A stretch of 13,518 bases of DNA from Bacteroidales bacterium UBA3289 (GTDB taxonomy: Bacteria > Bacteroidota > Bacteroidia > Bacteroidales > UBA932): assembly GCA_002361625.1 (NCBI GenBank), contig DETL01000029.1:43317-56834 (forward strand). The letters run 5' to 3'. Below the pieces are notes generated by a model that saw nothing but the letters and a program-made list of their open reading frames with translations, did no database searches and was not told the origin of the DNA. Positions within the stretch are counted from its first letter, which is position 1. Each line of letters starts with the position of its first letter. Both the position numbers and the translations under genes were made by a program. This document shows positions 1-9,968 of this stretch, one piece after another.

Positions 1-2520
1 TACGGCAACCAGATCGGCCTCGCGACGACGCATGTCCGGGAAATCTATGCCGACGGTTATACCGCCAAACGCATGGAGATCGGTGCTGTCGTGGGTGCGG
101 TGAAGGCTTCTGCCGTCCGGCGTGAAAGCCCTGCGCCCGGTGACGTGATCCTCCTGCTGGGAGGCCGTACCGGCCGGGACGGCATCGGGGGAGCGACGGG
201 CTCTTCCAAGGAACATACGGAAGCGTCCCTGGAAACTTGCGGAAGCGAGGTCCAGAAAGGAAACGCTCCCGAAGAGCGCCAGCTCCAGCGGCTCTTCCGC
301 CGTCCGGAAGTGACGCGTCTCATCAAGAAATCGAACGACTTCGGCGCCGGCGGCGTCTCCGTCGCCATCGGTGAACTCGCCGGGGGACTGGACATTTACC
401 TGGACCGTGTCCCCGCGAAGTATGCCGGCCTCAATGCGACGGAACTTGCCATCAGCGAGTCCCAGGAGCGCATGGCCGTCGTCGTGGAAGCGGCTGACAA
501 AGAGCGCTTCATGGCCCTTTGCGGGGCCGACAACATCGAAGTGACCCATGTGGCCGATGTCACGGATACCGGCCGGATGCGGATGTTCGATGCCGGCGTG
601 AAGGTGTGCGACCTTTCCCGCGAATTCATCGACAGTGCCGGTGCGAAGCATTATGCGAAAGCGGAGATCCTGCCCGTGGAGGACAAGGATCCCTTCGTGC
701 GTACGCCGGAGGGAAAGACCCTTGCGGAGAAGATGCTCTCCGTCATGGCTTCCCCGAACGTCGCTTCCCAGAAGGGTCTCGTGGAGATGTTCGACTCCAC
801 CGTGGGCCGTTCCACGGTGCTCATGCCTTATGGCGGTGAACGTCAGCTTACCGAGACGCAGGTTTCCGTACAGAAGCTTCCGGTGGACGGTTATACCGAT
901 ACGGCCAGCGTCATGGCCTTCGGCTACGACCCGGACCTCGCGGTCTGGAGCCCTTACCACAGTGCTGCCTACGCTGTCGTCGAGGCCTGCACGAAAGTGG
1001 CCTGCGCCGGTGCCGACTGGTCCCGCATGCGCTTCTCCTACCAGGAATACTTCGAGCGGATGACGCATGACCCGCATACCTGGGGCAAGCCGCTGAGCGC
1101 CCTGCTGGGCACCGTCAAGATGCAGAAGGAACTGGGCCTCGCCTCCATCGGCGGCAAGGACTCCATGAGCGGCACCTTCGAGCATATCCATGTCCCGCCC
1201 ACCCTCGTCGCCTTCGGCATCACGACGGTGGATGCCCGGACCGTCATTTCCCCGGAATTCAAGAAAGCCGGGAACCGGATCTACCTGCTCCGGCATACGC
1301 CTCTTGGCAACCGGATGCCCGATACGGACCAGCTGAAGGCCCACTGGACCTTCCTCCGCGAGTCCGTGAAAAGCGGCAAGGTCGTGTCGGCCTGGTCGCT
1401 CACCTATGGCGGCGTCGCTGAAGCGCTGGTGAAGATGGCGATGGGTAACCGACTTGGTGTCAAGGTATCCGTCCCCGAATACGATCTCTTCTCGCTGGGC
1501 TATGGCTCGGTGGTTGTGGAAACCGTCGGGGAACTGGTCCATCCGGATGCGCTCCTTCTCGGCGAAGTGACGGACGGCGCCTTTGAGGTCAACGGCGAAG
1601 CGATGGAACTCGCTTCCCTGGAGAAGGCCTGGGAGTCCCGTTACTTCAAACTGTATCCTCCGCGCGTGAAGCCCCAGTTCGACGAGCCGGTCCCTTCCGT
1701 GGAGCCGGTTCCGTATGATCCCGCGAATCTCGTCTATCCCGGCGAAGCCGTGGAGCACCCTGTCGTGTGCCTGCCCGTATTCCCGGGTTCCAACTGCGAT
1801 TACGATACGGCCAAGGCCTTCCGCAAGGCGGGCGCCGAGGTACGTCCCTTCATTTTCCGGAATCTCACCCCGCAGGATGTGCTCCAATCCATCGACACGC
1901 TCTCCGGGATGATCGCGGAAAGCCAGATCCTCGCTTTTTGCGGCGGCTTCTCTTCCGGTGACGAGCCGGACGGCAGCGGCAAGTTCATCGCCGACGTGAT
2001 CGGCAACGCAAAAGTGAGTGCGGCCATCGAAGGCCTCCTGGGCCGCGGCGGCCTGATCCTCGGAATCTGCAACGGTTTCCAGGCCCTGGTGAAGAGCGGC
2101 CTCCTCCCGTACGGGAAGCCCGGCTGCGTCACGCCGGATTCCCCGACCCTGTTCCGCAACGACATCAACCGTCACGTCTCGCTCGTTGCGACGACGGAGG
2201 TGGCAACGGTGAATTCGCCCTGGCTTGCCGGCCTTTCCGTCGGCGACCGCCACAGCATCGCCTTCAGCCACGGCGAAGGCAAATTCGTGGTGGAACCTGC
2301 CCTGGCGCGCGAACTCTTCGCCCGCGGTCAGGTGGCGTTCCGCTATGTGGACAATCCCAACGGATCCCATTATGACATCGAGGGCATCGTGAGCCCGGAC
2401 GGCCATATCCTGGGCAAGATGGGCCACACCGAGCGCTATGAGCCGAACCTCATGAAGAACATCAGCGGCGAAAGGTTCCAGCCGCTCTTTGAAAACGCCG
2501 TCAACTATTTCAGAAAATGA
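1..2520 (+). CDS. purL: Phosphoribosylformylglycinamidine synthase, single-chain type (5' end missing)
   Basis: This is the C-terminal 839 residues of the ATP- and glutamine-dependent enzyme that converts FGAR to FGAM, the fourth step of purine synthesis, in the cytoplasm. The frame is open from base 1, so the gene begins upstream; by comparison with the roughly 1,200-1,300-residue family, about 400 residues are missing. The first visible residues, YGNQIGLATTHVREIY, are internal PurL sequence, not a start. The second synthetase half carries SIGGKDSMSGTF (fragment residues 382-393). A fused class I glutaminase domain begins near residue 587 (VCLPVFPGSNCDYD). Its nucleophile is Cys690 in GICNGFQ, and the triad partners are His809 and Glu811 in GHTER, so the glutaminase looks intact. 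The stop overlaps the purC start in ATGA (2517-2520), which implies translational coupling. The single-chain form means no separate purQ or purS is needed here. Confidence 0.97.
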   Translation, partial: YGNQIGLATTHVREIYADGYTAKRMEIGAVVGAVKASAVRRESPAPGDVILLLGGRTGRDGIGGATGSSKEHTEASLETCGSEVQKGNAPEERQLQRLFRRPEVTRLIKKSNDFGAGGVSVAIGELAGGLDIYLDRVPAKYAGLNATELAISESQERMAVVVEAADKERFMALCGADNIEVTHVADVTDTGRMRMFDAGVKVCDLSREFIDSAGAKHYAKAEILPVEDKDPFVRTPEGKTLAEKMLSVMASPNVASQKGLVEMFDSTVGRSTVLMPYGGERQLTETQVSVQKLPVDGYTDTASVMAFGYDPDLAVWSPYHSAAYAVVEACTKVACAGADWSRMRFSYQEYFERMTHDPHTWGKPLSALLGTVKMQKELGLASIGGKDSMSGTFEHIHVPPTLVAFGITTVDARTVISPEFKKAGNRIYLLRHTPLGNRMPDTDQLKAHWTFLRESVKSGKVVSAWSLTYGGVAEALVKMAMGNRLGVKVSVPEYDLFSLGYGSVVVETVGELVHPDALLLGEVTDGAFEVNGEAMELASLEKAWESRYFKLYPPRVKPQFDEPVPSVEPVPYDPANLVYPGEAVEHPVVCLPVFPGSNCDYDTAKAFRKAGAEVRPFIFRNLTPQDVLQSIDTLSGMIAESQILAFCGGFSSGDEPDGSGKFIADVIGNAKVSAAIEGLLGRGGLILGICNGFQALVKSGLLPYGKPGCVTPDSPTLFRNDINRHVSLVATTEVATVNSPWLAGLSVGDRHSIAFSHGEGKFVVEPALARELFARGQVAFRYVDNPNGSHYDIEGIVSPDGHILGKMGHTERYEPNLMKNISGERFQPLFENAVNYFRK

Positions 2521-3254
2521 TCGATAAGAGAGAATGTGTGTTCCGGGGGAATGAGAAGCAGGTCTTTGCGACCAGCGATCCCCACCTGGTGATCTTCCGC
2601 TATACGGATGTCACGGTCGCCTACAACAACATCAAGCGGGCCCGTTTCCAGGGAAAGGGTGCGCTGGACAACCGGATTTCCGCCCTGCTGCTGGATTACC
2701 TCAACGAGAACGGCGTGGAAACCCACTATGTGGAGACCCTTGCCCCGGACGAGCAGCTGTGCCGCAAGATTGAGATCATCCCCCTGCAGGTCGTGGTCCA
2801 TAACCGGATTGCGGGCTCCCTAGCGGTGCGCCTGGGCGTGGAGGACGGTTTCCGCCCGGCGAACACGATCGTGGACCTGCGCTACAACAACGACGAGCTC
2901 GAGGATCCGTTCATCAACCGGGACCACGCCGTTGCCCTGGGCCTCGCGACCTATCGGGAACTGGACGGGATGTATGACATCGCCCGCAAGGCGAACGACC
3001 TCCTGAAGGAACTCTTCCACCGCGCGGGCATCGAACTCGTGGACATGAAGATCGAGTTCGGACGGGCTTCCGACAACGGTGACATCATCATCTCCGATGA
3101 AATCAGTCCCGACACCTGCCGCCTCTGGGACGAGGAGTCGGGAGAACGGCTGGACAAGGACCGCTTCCGCCTGGACCTCGGCGATGTCACCGAAAGCTAC
3201 CGGACCGTCCTGGAGCGGCTGGAGAATGTATTGGAAATCGACGAAGAAGAATAA
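2517..3254 (+). CDS. purC: Phosphoribosylaminoimidazole-succinocarboxamide (SAICAR) synthase
   Basis: This enzyme ligates aspartate to CAIR using ATP, giving SAICAR. The 245-residue protein is slightly longer than the typical 235-240 of bacterial PurC. The family motifs appear in order: the N-terminal K-Q-V-F nucleotide loop region (residues 14-17), IIPLQVVVHNRIAGSL (87-102), VDMKIEFG (175-182), and ISDEISPDTCRLWD (192-205) followed by RLDKDRFRLDLG. The motif usually written VRN-x-AAGSL reads VHNRIAGSL here, a mild deviation. The start is fixed by the ATGA overlap with the purL stop. purF follows after 6 bases in the same frame. The acidic tail (IDEEE) is unremarkable. The CAIR-forming genes purE/purK and the lyase gene purB are not in the window. 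Confidence 0.96.
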   Translation: MIDKRECVFRGNEKQVFATSDPHLVIFRYTDVTVAYNNIKRARFQGKGALDNRISALLLDYLNENGVETHYVETLAPDEQLCRKIEIIPLQVVVHNRIAGSLAVRLGVEDGFRPANTIVDLRYNNDELEDPFINRDHAVALGLATYRELDGMYDIARKANDLLKELFHRAGIELVDMKIEFGRASDNGDIIISDEISPDTCRLWDEESGERLDKDRFRLDLGDVTESYRTVLERLENVLEIDEEE

Positions 3255-3260
3255 AGAAAT

Positions 3261-4622
3261 ATGGGTGTACTGGCAGTCTATGGCGTCCCGGACGCCGCTA
3301 CCTTGATTTACTACGGCCTTCACAACCTCCAGCACCGGGGGCAGGAAGGGGGCGGAATCTGCACGTTCGACGAACATGGCGAGGCGCACCGCTACCGCGG
3401 ACTGGGCCTGCTGAGTGAAATCTTCACCAACGGGGAACTCAAGACCCTTCCCGGCACGCAGGGACTTGGCAGCGTGAAGTATGCCAACGCCTCCAAAGGC
3501 GGCCTGGACAATGTCGAGCCCTTGTTTTTCCATCATCTGACCGGCGACTTCGCCCTGGCCGGGGAAGGCAATGTCGTCAATTCCCGCCAGATCATGGACT
3601 ACCTCCAGAAACACGGCACCCTGTTCCAGACCGATACGGACAGCGAACTGCTGGCCCATCTGGTGAAGAAGAACGGGAAGGAAGACCGGATCTTCCGCCT
3701 GATGAAGGCGCTCAACATGATGGAGGGCGGCTTTACCTTCCTCCTCATGACCAAGAACCGCATCTATGCCTGCCGGGACAAATACGGCATCAAGCCGCTG
3801 TGCCTCGGCCGGCTCGGGAACGGCTGGGTGATCTCCAGCGAGTCCTGCGCCTTTGAGATCATGGGCGCGGAATTCATCCGGGATATCGATCCGGGCGAGA
3901 TCATCTGCCTGGACTACAAGGGGATCCGGACCAACCGGTACTCCCGTATCAAGGAGCACCGGATGTGCGCGATGGAGTATATCTACTTCGCCCGGCCGGA
4001 CAGCGACATCGACGGCTGCAATGTCCATGCGTACCGCAAGGAGGCCGGCCGCCGGCTGTACCGGGAGTGCCCGGTGGAGGCCGACATGGTCGTGGGCGTC
4101 CCGGAATCCAGCCTCAGCGCCGCCATGGGCTACGCCGAGGAAAGCGGCATCCCGTACGAGATGGGCCTCGTGAAGCACAAGTATGTGGGCCGTACCTTCA
4201 TCCAGCCCGTGCAGTCCCTGCGGGAACTGGGCGTGAAGATGAAGCTTTCCCCGGTGCGCAGCATCGTGAAGGGAAAACGGATCGTGCTGGTGGACGATTC
4301 CATCGTCCGGGGAACGACTTCCCTGAAGATCGTCCGCCTGCTCCGGGAAGCCGGGGCGACGGAGGTCCATGTGCGCATCGCCAGCCCGATGATGCGTTTC
4401 ACCTGCCACTACGGCGTGGACACCTCCACCCCCGAGGAACTCCTGTGCTCGCACCGGACCCTCGAGGAGGCGCGGCAGGTCATCGGTGCCGACTCCCTGG
4501 GCTACCTGAGCCCGGAATCCACCCGCGATTCCTGCTTCGGCTGCGCGAATCCCTGCCAGGCCTGCTTCACGGGTGAGTATCCCACGCTCCTGTATGAAAA
4601 TGAAATCGAAAACAACGACTGA
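3261..4622 (+). CDS. purF: Amidophosphoribosyltransferase (PurF), Fe-S type, lacking the glutaminase nucleophile
   Basis: PurF commits PRPP to purine synthesis by making 5-phosphoribosylamine, normally with ammonia cut from glutamine by an N-terminal Ntn-hydrolase domain. The 453-residue protein has LQHRGQEG (24-30), the PRTase PRPP loop VLVDDSIVRGTTS (342-354) and DKYGIKPL. It also has four cysteines matching the Bacillus-type 4Fe-4S ligands: Cys236 (MCAMEYIYFARPDS), Cys382 (TCHYGVD), and Cys432 and Cys435 (CQACFTGEYP). What is odd is that Cys1 is absent. The initiator Met replaces it (MGVLAVYG where CGVFGI is usual), and the purC stop in the same frame 6 bases upstream rules out a propeptide. 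GHVRY is GSVKY (Lys73 for the glutamine-binding Arg) and AHNGN is AGEGN (Glu102 for the oxyanion-hole Asn). Asp127 is kept. The PRTase half looks functional; the glutaminase half probably is not. It could depend on ammonia or have an unidentified partner. Confidence 0.93.
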   Translation: MGVLAVYGVPDAATLIYYGLHNLQHRGQEGGGICTFDEHGEAHRYRGLGLLSEIFTNGELKTLPGTQGLGSVKYANASKGGLDNVEPLFFHHLTGDFALAGEGNVVNSRQIMDYLQKHGTLFQTDTDSELLAHLVKKNGKEDRIFRLMKALNMMEGGFTFLLMTKNRIYACRDKYGIKPLCLGRLGNGWVISSESCAFEIMGAEFIRDIDPGEIICLDYKGIRTNRYSRIKEHRMCAMEYIYFARPDSDIDGCNVHAYRKEAGRRLYRECPVEADMVVGVPESSLSAAMGYAEESGIPYEMGLVKHKYVGRTFIQPVQSLRELGVKMKLSPVRSIVKGKRIVLVDDSIVRGTTSLKIVRLLREAGATEVHVRIASPMMRFTCHYGVDTSTPEELLCSHRTLEEARQVIGADSLGYLSPESTRDSCFGCANPCQACFTGEYPTLLYENEIENND

Positions 4623-4627
4623 TAGAT

Positions 4628-5659
4628 ATGGCAGTATCCTATGAAAAAGCCGGCGTGAACCTGGAAGCCGGCTACGAGGTGGTCCGTCGCATCAAGCAGC
4701 ACGTGGCCTCCACCGCCCGGACCGGTTCCATGGGCAATATCGGCTCCTTCGGCGGCATGTTCGATCTCTCCGCGCTGAATATCAAGGAGCCCGTCCTCGT
4801 GAGCGGGACCGACGGCGTGGGCACGAAGCTCAAGATCGCCTTCGCGATGGACAAGCACGACACCATCGGCATCGACGCCGTGGCCATGTGCGTGAACGAT
4901 GTGCTGGCACAGGGTGCCGAACCGCTCATTTTCCTGGATTACGTGGCCCTCGGGCACAATGTCCCGGCCAAGGTGGAAGCCATCGTCGCGGGCGTCGCGG
5001 AAGGCTGCCGTCAGGCCGGCTGCGCCCTGGTGGGCGGCGAAACCGCCGAGATGCCCGGCATGTATGAGGACGGCGAATACGACATTGCCGGTTATACCAC
5101 CGGTGTCGTTGAGAAGTCGAAACTCATTGACGGATCCAAGGTTAAGGTGGGGGATGTACTTGTGGGCGTCGCCTCCAGCGGCGTTCATTCCAACGGCTTC
5201 AGCCTCGTACGCAAGATCGTCGCCGATGCTGGCCTGTCCTACGAGGATTCCATCGAGGAGTTCGGCGGCCGCAAACTCGGCGAGGTGCTCCTCACTCCGA
5301 CGAAGATCTATGTGAAGCAGATGCTTCAGGTCATCCGTAACTGCGATGTCCACGGCATCTGCCACATCACCGGCGGCGGCTTCGATGAGAACATCCCGCG
5401 GGTGCTCCAGCCGGGCCAAGGCCTGGAAATCCAGGAAGGAACCTGGGAGATCCTCCCGGTGTTCCGGATGCTGGAGAAGTGGGGGAACGTGCCGCATCGG
5501 GAGATGTTCAACATCTTCAACATGGGCATCGGCATGATCGCCGTCCTGGATGCCTCCGAGGCCGACAAGGCCATCGAAATCCTCACCGCCTGCGGCGAAA
5601 AGGCTGCTGTCATCGGCAAGGTCACGGATGTCCCCGGAGTCAATATCCATCTGGTATGA
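4628..5659 (+). CDS. purM: Phosphoribosylformylglycinamidine cyclo-ligase (AIR synthetase)
   Basis: PurM closes the imidazole ring, converting FGAM plus ATP to aminoimidazole ribotide. The 343 residues match the usual length of about 345. Diagnostic motifs are SGTDGVGTKLKIA (59-71), the central IGIDAVAMCVNDVLAQGAEPLIFLDY region (80-105), GGETAEMPGMY (136-146), ASSGVHSNGFSLVR (182-195) and HITGGGFDENIPRVL (246-260). The ATG lies 5 bases after the purF stop with no Shine-Dalgarno motif, in keeping with the other genes here. Its stop overlaps the purN start (ATGA at 5656-5659). It acts directly on the product of PurL at the head of this cluster. Confidence 0.97.
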   Translation: MAVSYEKAGVNLEAGYEVVRRIKQHVASTARTGSMGNIGSFGGMFDLSALNIKEPVLVSGTDGVGTKLKIAFAMDKHDTIGIDAVAMCVNDVLAQGAEPLIFLDYVALGHNVPAKVEAIVAGVAEGCRQAGCALVGGETAEMPGMYEDGEYDIAGYTTGVVEKSKLIDGSKVKVGDVLVGVASSGVHSNGFSLVRKIVADAGLSYEDSIEEFGGRKLGEVLLTPTKIYVKQMLQVIRNCDVHGICHITGGGFDENIPRVLQPGQGLEIQEGTWEILPVFRMLEKWGNVPHREMFNIFNMGIGMIAVLDASEADKAIEILTACGEKAAVIGKVTDVPGVNIHLV

Positions 5660-6218
5660 AGAAACAACTCGCCGTATTCGCCAGCGGCACCGGCACGAAC
5701 TTCGACGCCATCGCCCGCGCCTGCGCCGAGGGGGTCCTGGATGCCGAGGTAGCCGTCATGGTCTGCGACAAGCCTGGCGCCGCCGTCATCGGAAAGGCGG
5801 AACGCTACGGGGTGGACACCTTCGTATTCTCGCCCAAATCGTATGCCTGCAAGGCGGATTATGAGGCGGAGATCGTCAAGGTCCTGGATGCGAAGAAGAT
5901 CGACCTCGTGTGCCTGGCCGGTTACATGCGCATCGTGGGGGAGACCCTCCTCGGTGCCTACGAGGGCCGGATCATCAACATCCATCCCTCCCTGCTCCCT
6001 TCCTTCAAGGGTGCCCATGCCGTGGAGGACGCCGTCGCCTACGGTGTCAAGGTCTATGGCATCACCATCCATTGGGTCAATGCCGACCTGGACGGCGGAA
6101 AGATCATCGCCCAGCGCGCCTTCCCCTATGAGGGCAGCGACCCGGCCGAAGTCCACCGTCTGGGACAGCCTATTGAACATGAACTTTATGTGGAAACAAT
6201 CAAAAAACTGATACAGAA

Positions 6219-6222
<4 letters not shown>
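5656..6222 (+). CDS. purN: Phosphoribosylglycinamide formyltransferase (folate-dependent)
   Basis: PurN transfers the formyl group of 10-formyltetrahydrofolate to glycinamide ribotide, the third step of the pathway. The protein is 188 residues, a normal size for the single-domain bacterial enzyme. It shows the N-terminal FASGTGTNF loop (8-16), AGYMRIVG (88-95), INIHPSLLPSFKG (107-119) and NADLDGGKII (142-151). The expected catalytic trio corresponds to Asn108, His110 and Asp146, all present. The start at 5656 is chosen because its ATG overlaps the purM stop and the conserved N-terminal strand follows at once; an in-frame ATG further upstream lies inside purM. The downstream stop overlaps the purH start (ATGA, 6219-6222). 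Its cofactor is made by FolD, encoded at the end of the same cluster. Confidence 0.97.
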
Positions 6223-7751
<1,529 letters not shown>

Positions 7752-7755
7752 TCGT

Positions 7756-9081
7756 ATGGGCCTCGTTTATCCGCTTCCTTCCCAGAATTCTTCCCTTGGC
7801 AGCAAGGTCATCGACCTGGAAAGCTGCCTGGGGAAAACCGTCCTTGTCGTGGGTGGCGGCGGCCGTGAGCACGCCATCGTCGATGCGCTGAGCCGGAGCC
7901 CGCAGGTTTCCAAGATTTATTGCGCTCCGGGCAACGCCGGTATCGGCCTCAAGGCCTTCAACGTGCCCCTGAAGGATACCGATGTCGAGGGACTGAAGAA
8001 CTTCGCGATCGATAACGCCGTGGACCTGACGGTCGTCGGGCCGGAGGCGGCGCTGGCGGCCGGCCTGACGGACGCCTTCCGCGCTGCAGGCCTCGCGGTG
8101 TTTGGCCATACGAAGGCCGCCACGGCCATCGAGAGCTCCAAGGAGTTCGCGAAGCGGCTGATGGCGAAATACGGTATCCCGACGGCCTCCTATCAGGCTT
8201 TTTCGGACTATGACGAGGCGCTGGCGTATGTCTCCGCCCGTCCTTTCCCGGCCGTGCTCAAGTATGACGGCCTGGCCGCCGGCAAGGGTGTCGTGATTGC
8301 CCAGGACCTGGAAGAGGCGAAGAAAGCGCTGGCCGACATGCTGCTGGACCATACCTTCGGCGCCGGCCGCGTGGTGGTGGAGGATTTCCTTACCGGACCG
8401 GAGTTTTCCTTCCTGTGCTTCGTAGATGGAAACAGGGTGTATCCGATGCCGCTTTCCCAGGACCACAAGCGCGCCTTCGACGGTGACAAGGGCCCGAATA
8501 CGGGCGGTATGGGCGCTTACACGGGCCTGCCGTTCATCACGGAAGAGGACCGCGAATTCGCCTACAGGGAGATTATGTGCAAGGCTGCGGAGGCGATGGT
8601 AGCCGAAGGCTGTCCGCTCTCCGGCGTCCTGTACGGCGGTCTGATGAAGACCCCGCAGGGGATCAAGGTCATCGAGTTCAACGCCCGCTTCGGCGATCCG
8701 GAAACCGAAGTCGTCCTGCCGCTCCTCGAGAGCGACATCTACGACATCTTCGAGGCGGTCGCAACGGGCCGGGAGGCGGCCGAGCCGGTCTGGCGCAAGG
8801 CCTTTACCCTGGGTGTCGTGCTGGCCTCCAAAGGCTATCCGGGCTCCTACCAAAAGGGCTTCGCCATCAACCATCTGGACCTGGTCGATGCGCACGTCGC
8901 CCATATGGGCACCGCTCTCAAGGACGGCCGGCTCGTCACCAATGGCGGCCGTGTCCTGATGGTCATCGCCGAAGGTCCCACCATCGCCGCCGCCCGGGAG
9001 AAAGTCTATGCCGAGGTGGCGAAGATCGAGTGTGAAAACCTGTTTTACCGAAACGACATCGCGCACTGCGCATTTGAATAG
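7756..9081 (+). CDS. purD: Phosphoribosylamine-glycine ligase (GAR synthetase) with short N-terminal extension
   Basis: PurD joins glycine to 5-phosphoribosylamine (the PurF product) using ATP, giving GAR. The ATP-grasp protein has VLVVGGGGREHAI (29-41), VVGPEAALAAGL (93-104), LKYDGLAAGKGVVIA (168-182), a PMPLSQDHKRAFDGD to NTGGMGAY segment (230-255) and the signature RFGDPETEV (311-319). It is 441 residues, longer than the usual 420-430, because about 26 residues precede the Rossmann strand that normally begins at Met1. The ATG at 7756 is the only ATG upstream of that strand and downstream of the purH stop, so I keep the extension (MGLVYPLPSQNSSLGSKVID...). It has no signal-peptide character. 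A rarer CTG start inside it cannot be excluded. folD follows after 4 bases. Confidence 0.96.
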   Translation: MGLVYPLPSQNSSLGSKVIDLESCLGKTVLVVGGGGREHAIVDALSRSPQVSKIYCAPGNAGIGLKAFNVPLKDTDVEGLKNFAIDNAVDLTVVGPEAALAAGLTDAFRAAGLAVFGHTKAATAIESSKEFAKRLMAKYGIPTASYQAFSDYDEALAYVSARPFPAVLKYDGLAAGKGVVIAQDLEEAKKALADMLLDHTFGAGRVVVEDFLTGPEFSFLCFVDGNRVYPMPLSQDHKRAFDGDKGPNTGGMGAYTGLPFITEEDREFAYREIMCKAAEAMVAEGCPLSGVLYGGLMKTPQGIKVIEFNARFGDPETEVVLPLLESDIYDIFEAVATGREAAEPVWRKAFTLGVVLASKGYPGSYQKGFAINHLDLVDAHVAHMGTALKDGRLVTNGGRVLMVIAEGPTIAAAREKVYAEVAKIECENLFYRNDIAHCAFE

Positions 9082-9085
9082 CATT

Positions 9086-9937
9086 ATGGGAAAAATCATC
9101 GACGGAAAGGCGCTGAGCGCCGCTGTTAAAGAAGAAGTCAAGGCGCAGGTGCCTGAGCTGGAGGCCAAGTATGGCCGGAAGCCCTGCCTGTGCGTCATCA
9201 TCGTGGGGGAGAACCCCGCCAGCCAGGTCTATGTCCGCAACAAGGTGAAGGCGGCTGCCTACACCGGCATGGGCTCCGAGCTCATCGAGCTTCCCGCTGA
9301 CATCAGCGAGGAAGCCCTGCTGGCCAAGATCCGGGAACTGAACGAGAATCCGGCCGTGGACGGCATCCTGGTGCAGCTTCCGCTTCCGAAACACATCGAC
9401 GAGGAGAAAGTGATCGACACCATTGCCCGGGAGAAGGACGTGGACGGTTTCCATCCCGGCAACGTGGCCAACCTGTGGCTGGGCAAGGACTGCATCGTCC
9501 CTTGCACGCCCGCCGGTGTCATGCGGATGCTGGACACGATCGGCGTGGAACTCAAGGGCAAGAATGCCGTTGTCGTGGGCCGCAGCAACATCGTGGGCAA
9601 GCCCATGGCGAAGCTCCTGCTGGACCGCCATGCGACGGTGACCATCGCCCATTCCCGCACGGCCGACCTGGGTGCCGTCACGCGCCAGGCTGACGTGCTC
9701 GTCCTCGCCGTGGGCAAGGCTGGTCTCGTGACCGGCGACATGGTCAAGCCGGGCGCCGTGCTCATCGACGTGGGCATGAACCGCAATGCGGAGGGAAAAC
9801 TCTGTGGTGATGCGGATTACGCTTCCTGCGAACCGGTTGCGGGTTGGATCACCCCCGTTCCCGGCGGCGTGGGACCGATGACCATCGCGATGCTCATGAA
9901 GAACACCATCGCGTGCTTCCTGTCACGGATGAAGTAA
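9086..9937 (+). CDS. folD: Bifunctional methylenetetrahydrofolate dehydrogenase / methenyltetrahydrofolate cyclohydrolase
   Basis: FolD oxidises 5,10-methylene-THF with NAD(P)+ and hydrolyses the product to 10-formyl-THF, the one-carbon donor for PurN and PurH encoded just upstream. The 283 residues are typical. The active-site Tyr49-x3-Lys53 is in SQVYVRNK. Also present are GILVQLPLP (93-101, with Gln97), KDVDGFHPGN (117-126, with Asp120), PCTPAGVMRML (139-149), the dinucleotide-binding VVVGRSNIVGKPMA (162-175), TIAHSRT (186-192) and PVPGGVGPMTIAML (257-270). The ATG is 4 bases after the purD stop. A longer in-frame reading from 9008 lies inside purD and is not conserved. It is the last gene before a strong terminator, so it is very probably the 3' member of the purine operon. 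Confidence 0.97.
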   Translation: MGKIIDGKALSAAVKEEVKAQVPELEAKYGRKPCLCVIIVGENPASQVYVRNKVKAAAYTGMGSELIELPADISEEALLAKIRELNENPAVDGILVQLPLPKHIDEEKVIDTIAREKDVDGFHPGNVANLWLGKDCIVPCTPAGVMRMLDTIGVELKGKNAVVVGRSNIVGKPMAKLLLDRHATVTIAHSRTADLGAVTRQADVLVLAVGKAGLVTGDMVKPGAVLIDVGMNRNAEGKLCGDADYASCEPVAGWITPVPGGVGPMTIAMLMKNTIACFLSRMK

Positions 9938-9940
9938 GCG

Positions 9941-9968
9941 AAAAGGCCGGCGTTCAGCCGGCCTTTTT
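9941..9968. terminator. Symmetric bidirectional terminator between folD and the AGCS symporter gene
   Basis: A perfect 11-base-pair hairpin has left arm AAAAGGCCGGC (9941-9951), loop GTTCA (9952-9956) and right arm GCCGGCCTTTT (9957-9967), followed by one further T. The arm has a run of A on one side and T on the other, so it reads as an intrinsic terminator on both strands. It begins 3 bases after the folD stop and lies directly against the stop codon of the convergent symporter gene (9968-9970). Confidence 0.93.

Noticed and set aside
2820..4454. A 544-codon open frame on the - strand across purC and purF
   Set aside because: It is antisense to two genes with strong family motifs, is rich in His/Asp/Val/Gly as expected from reading GC-rich codons backwards, and shows no recognisable domain.
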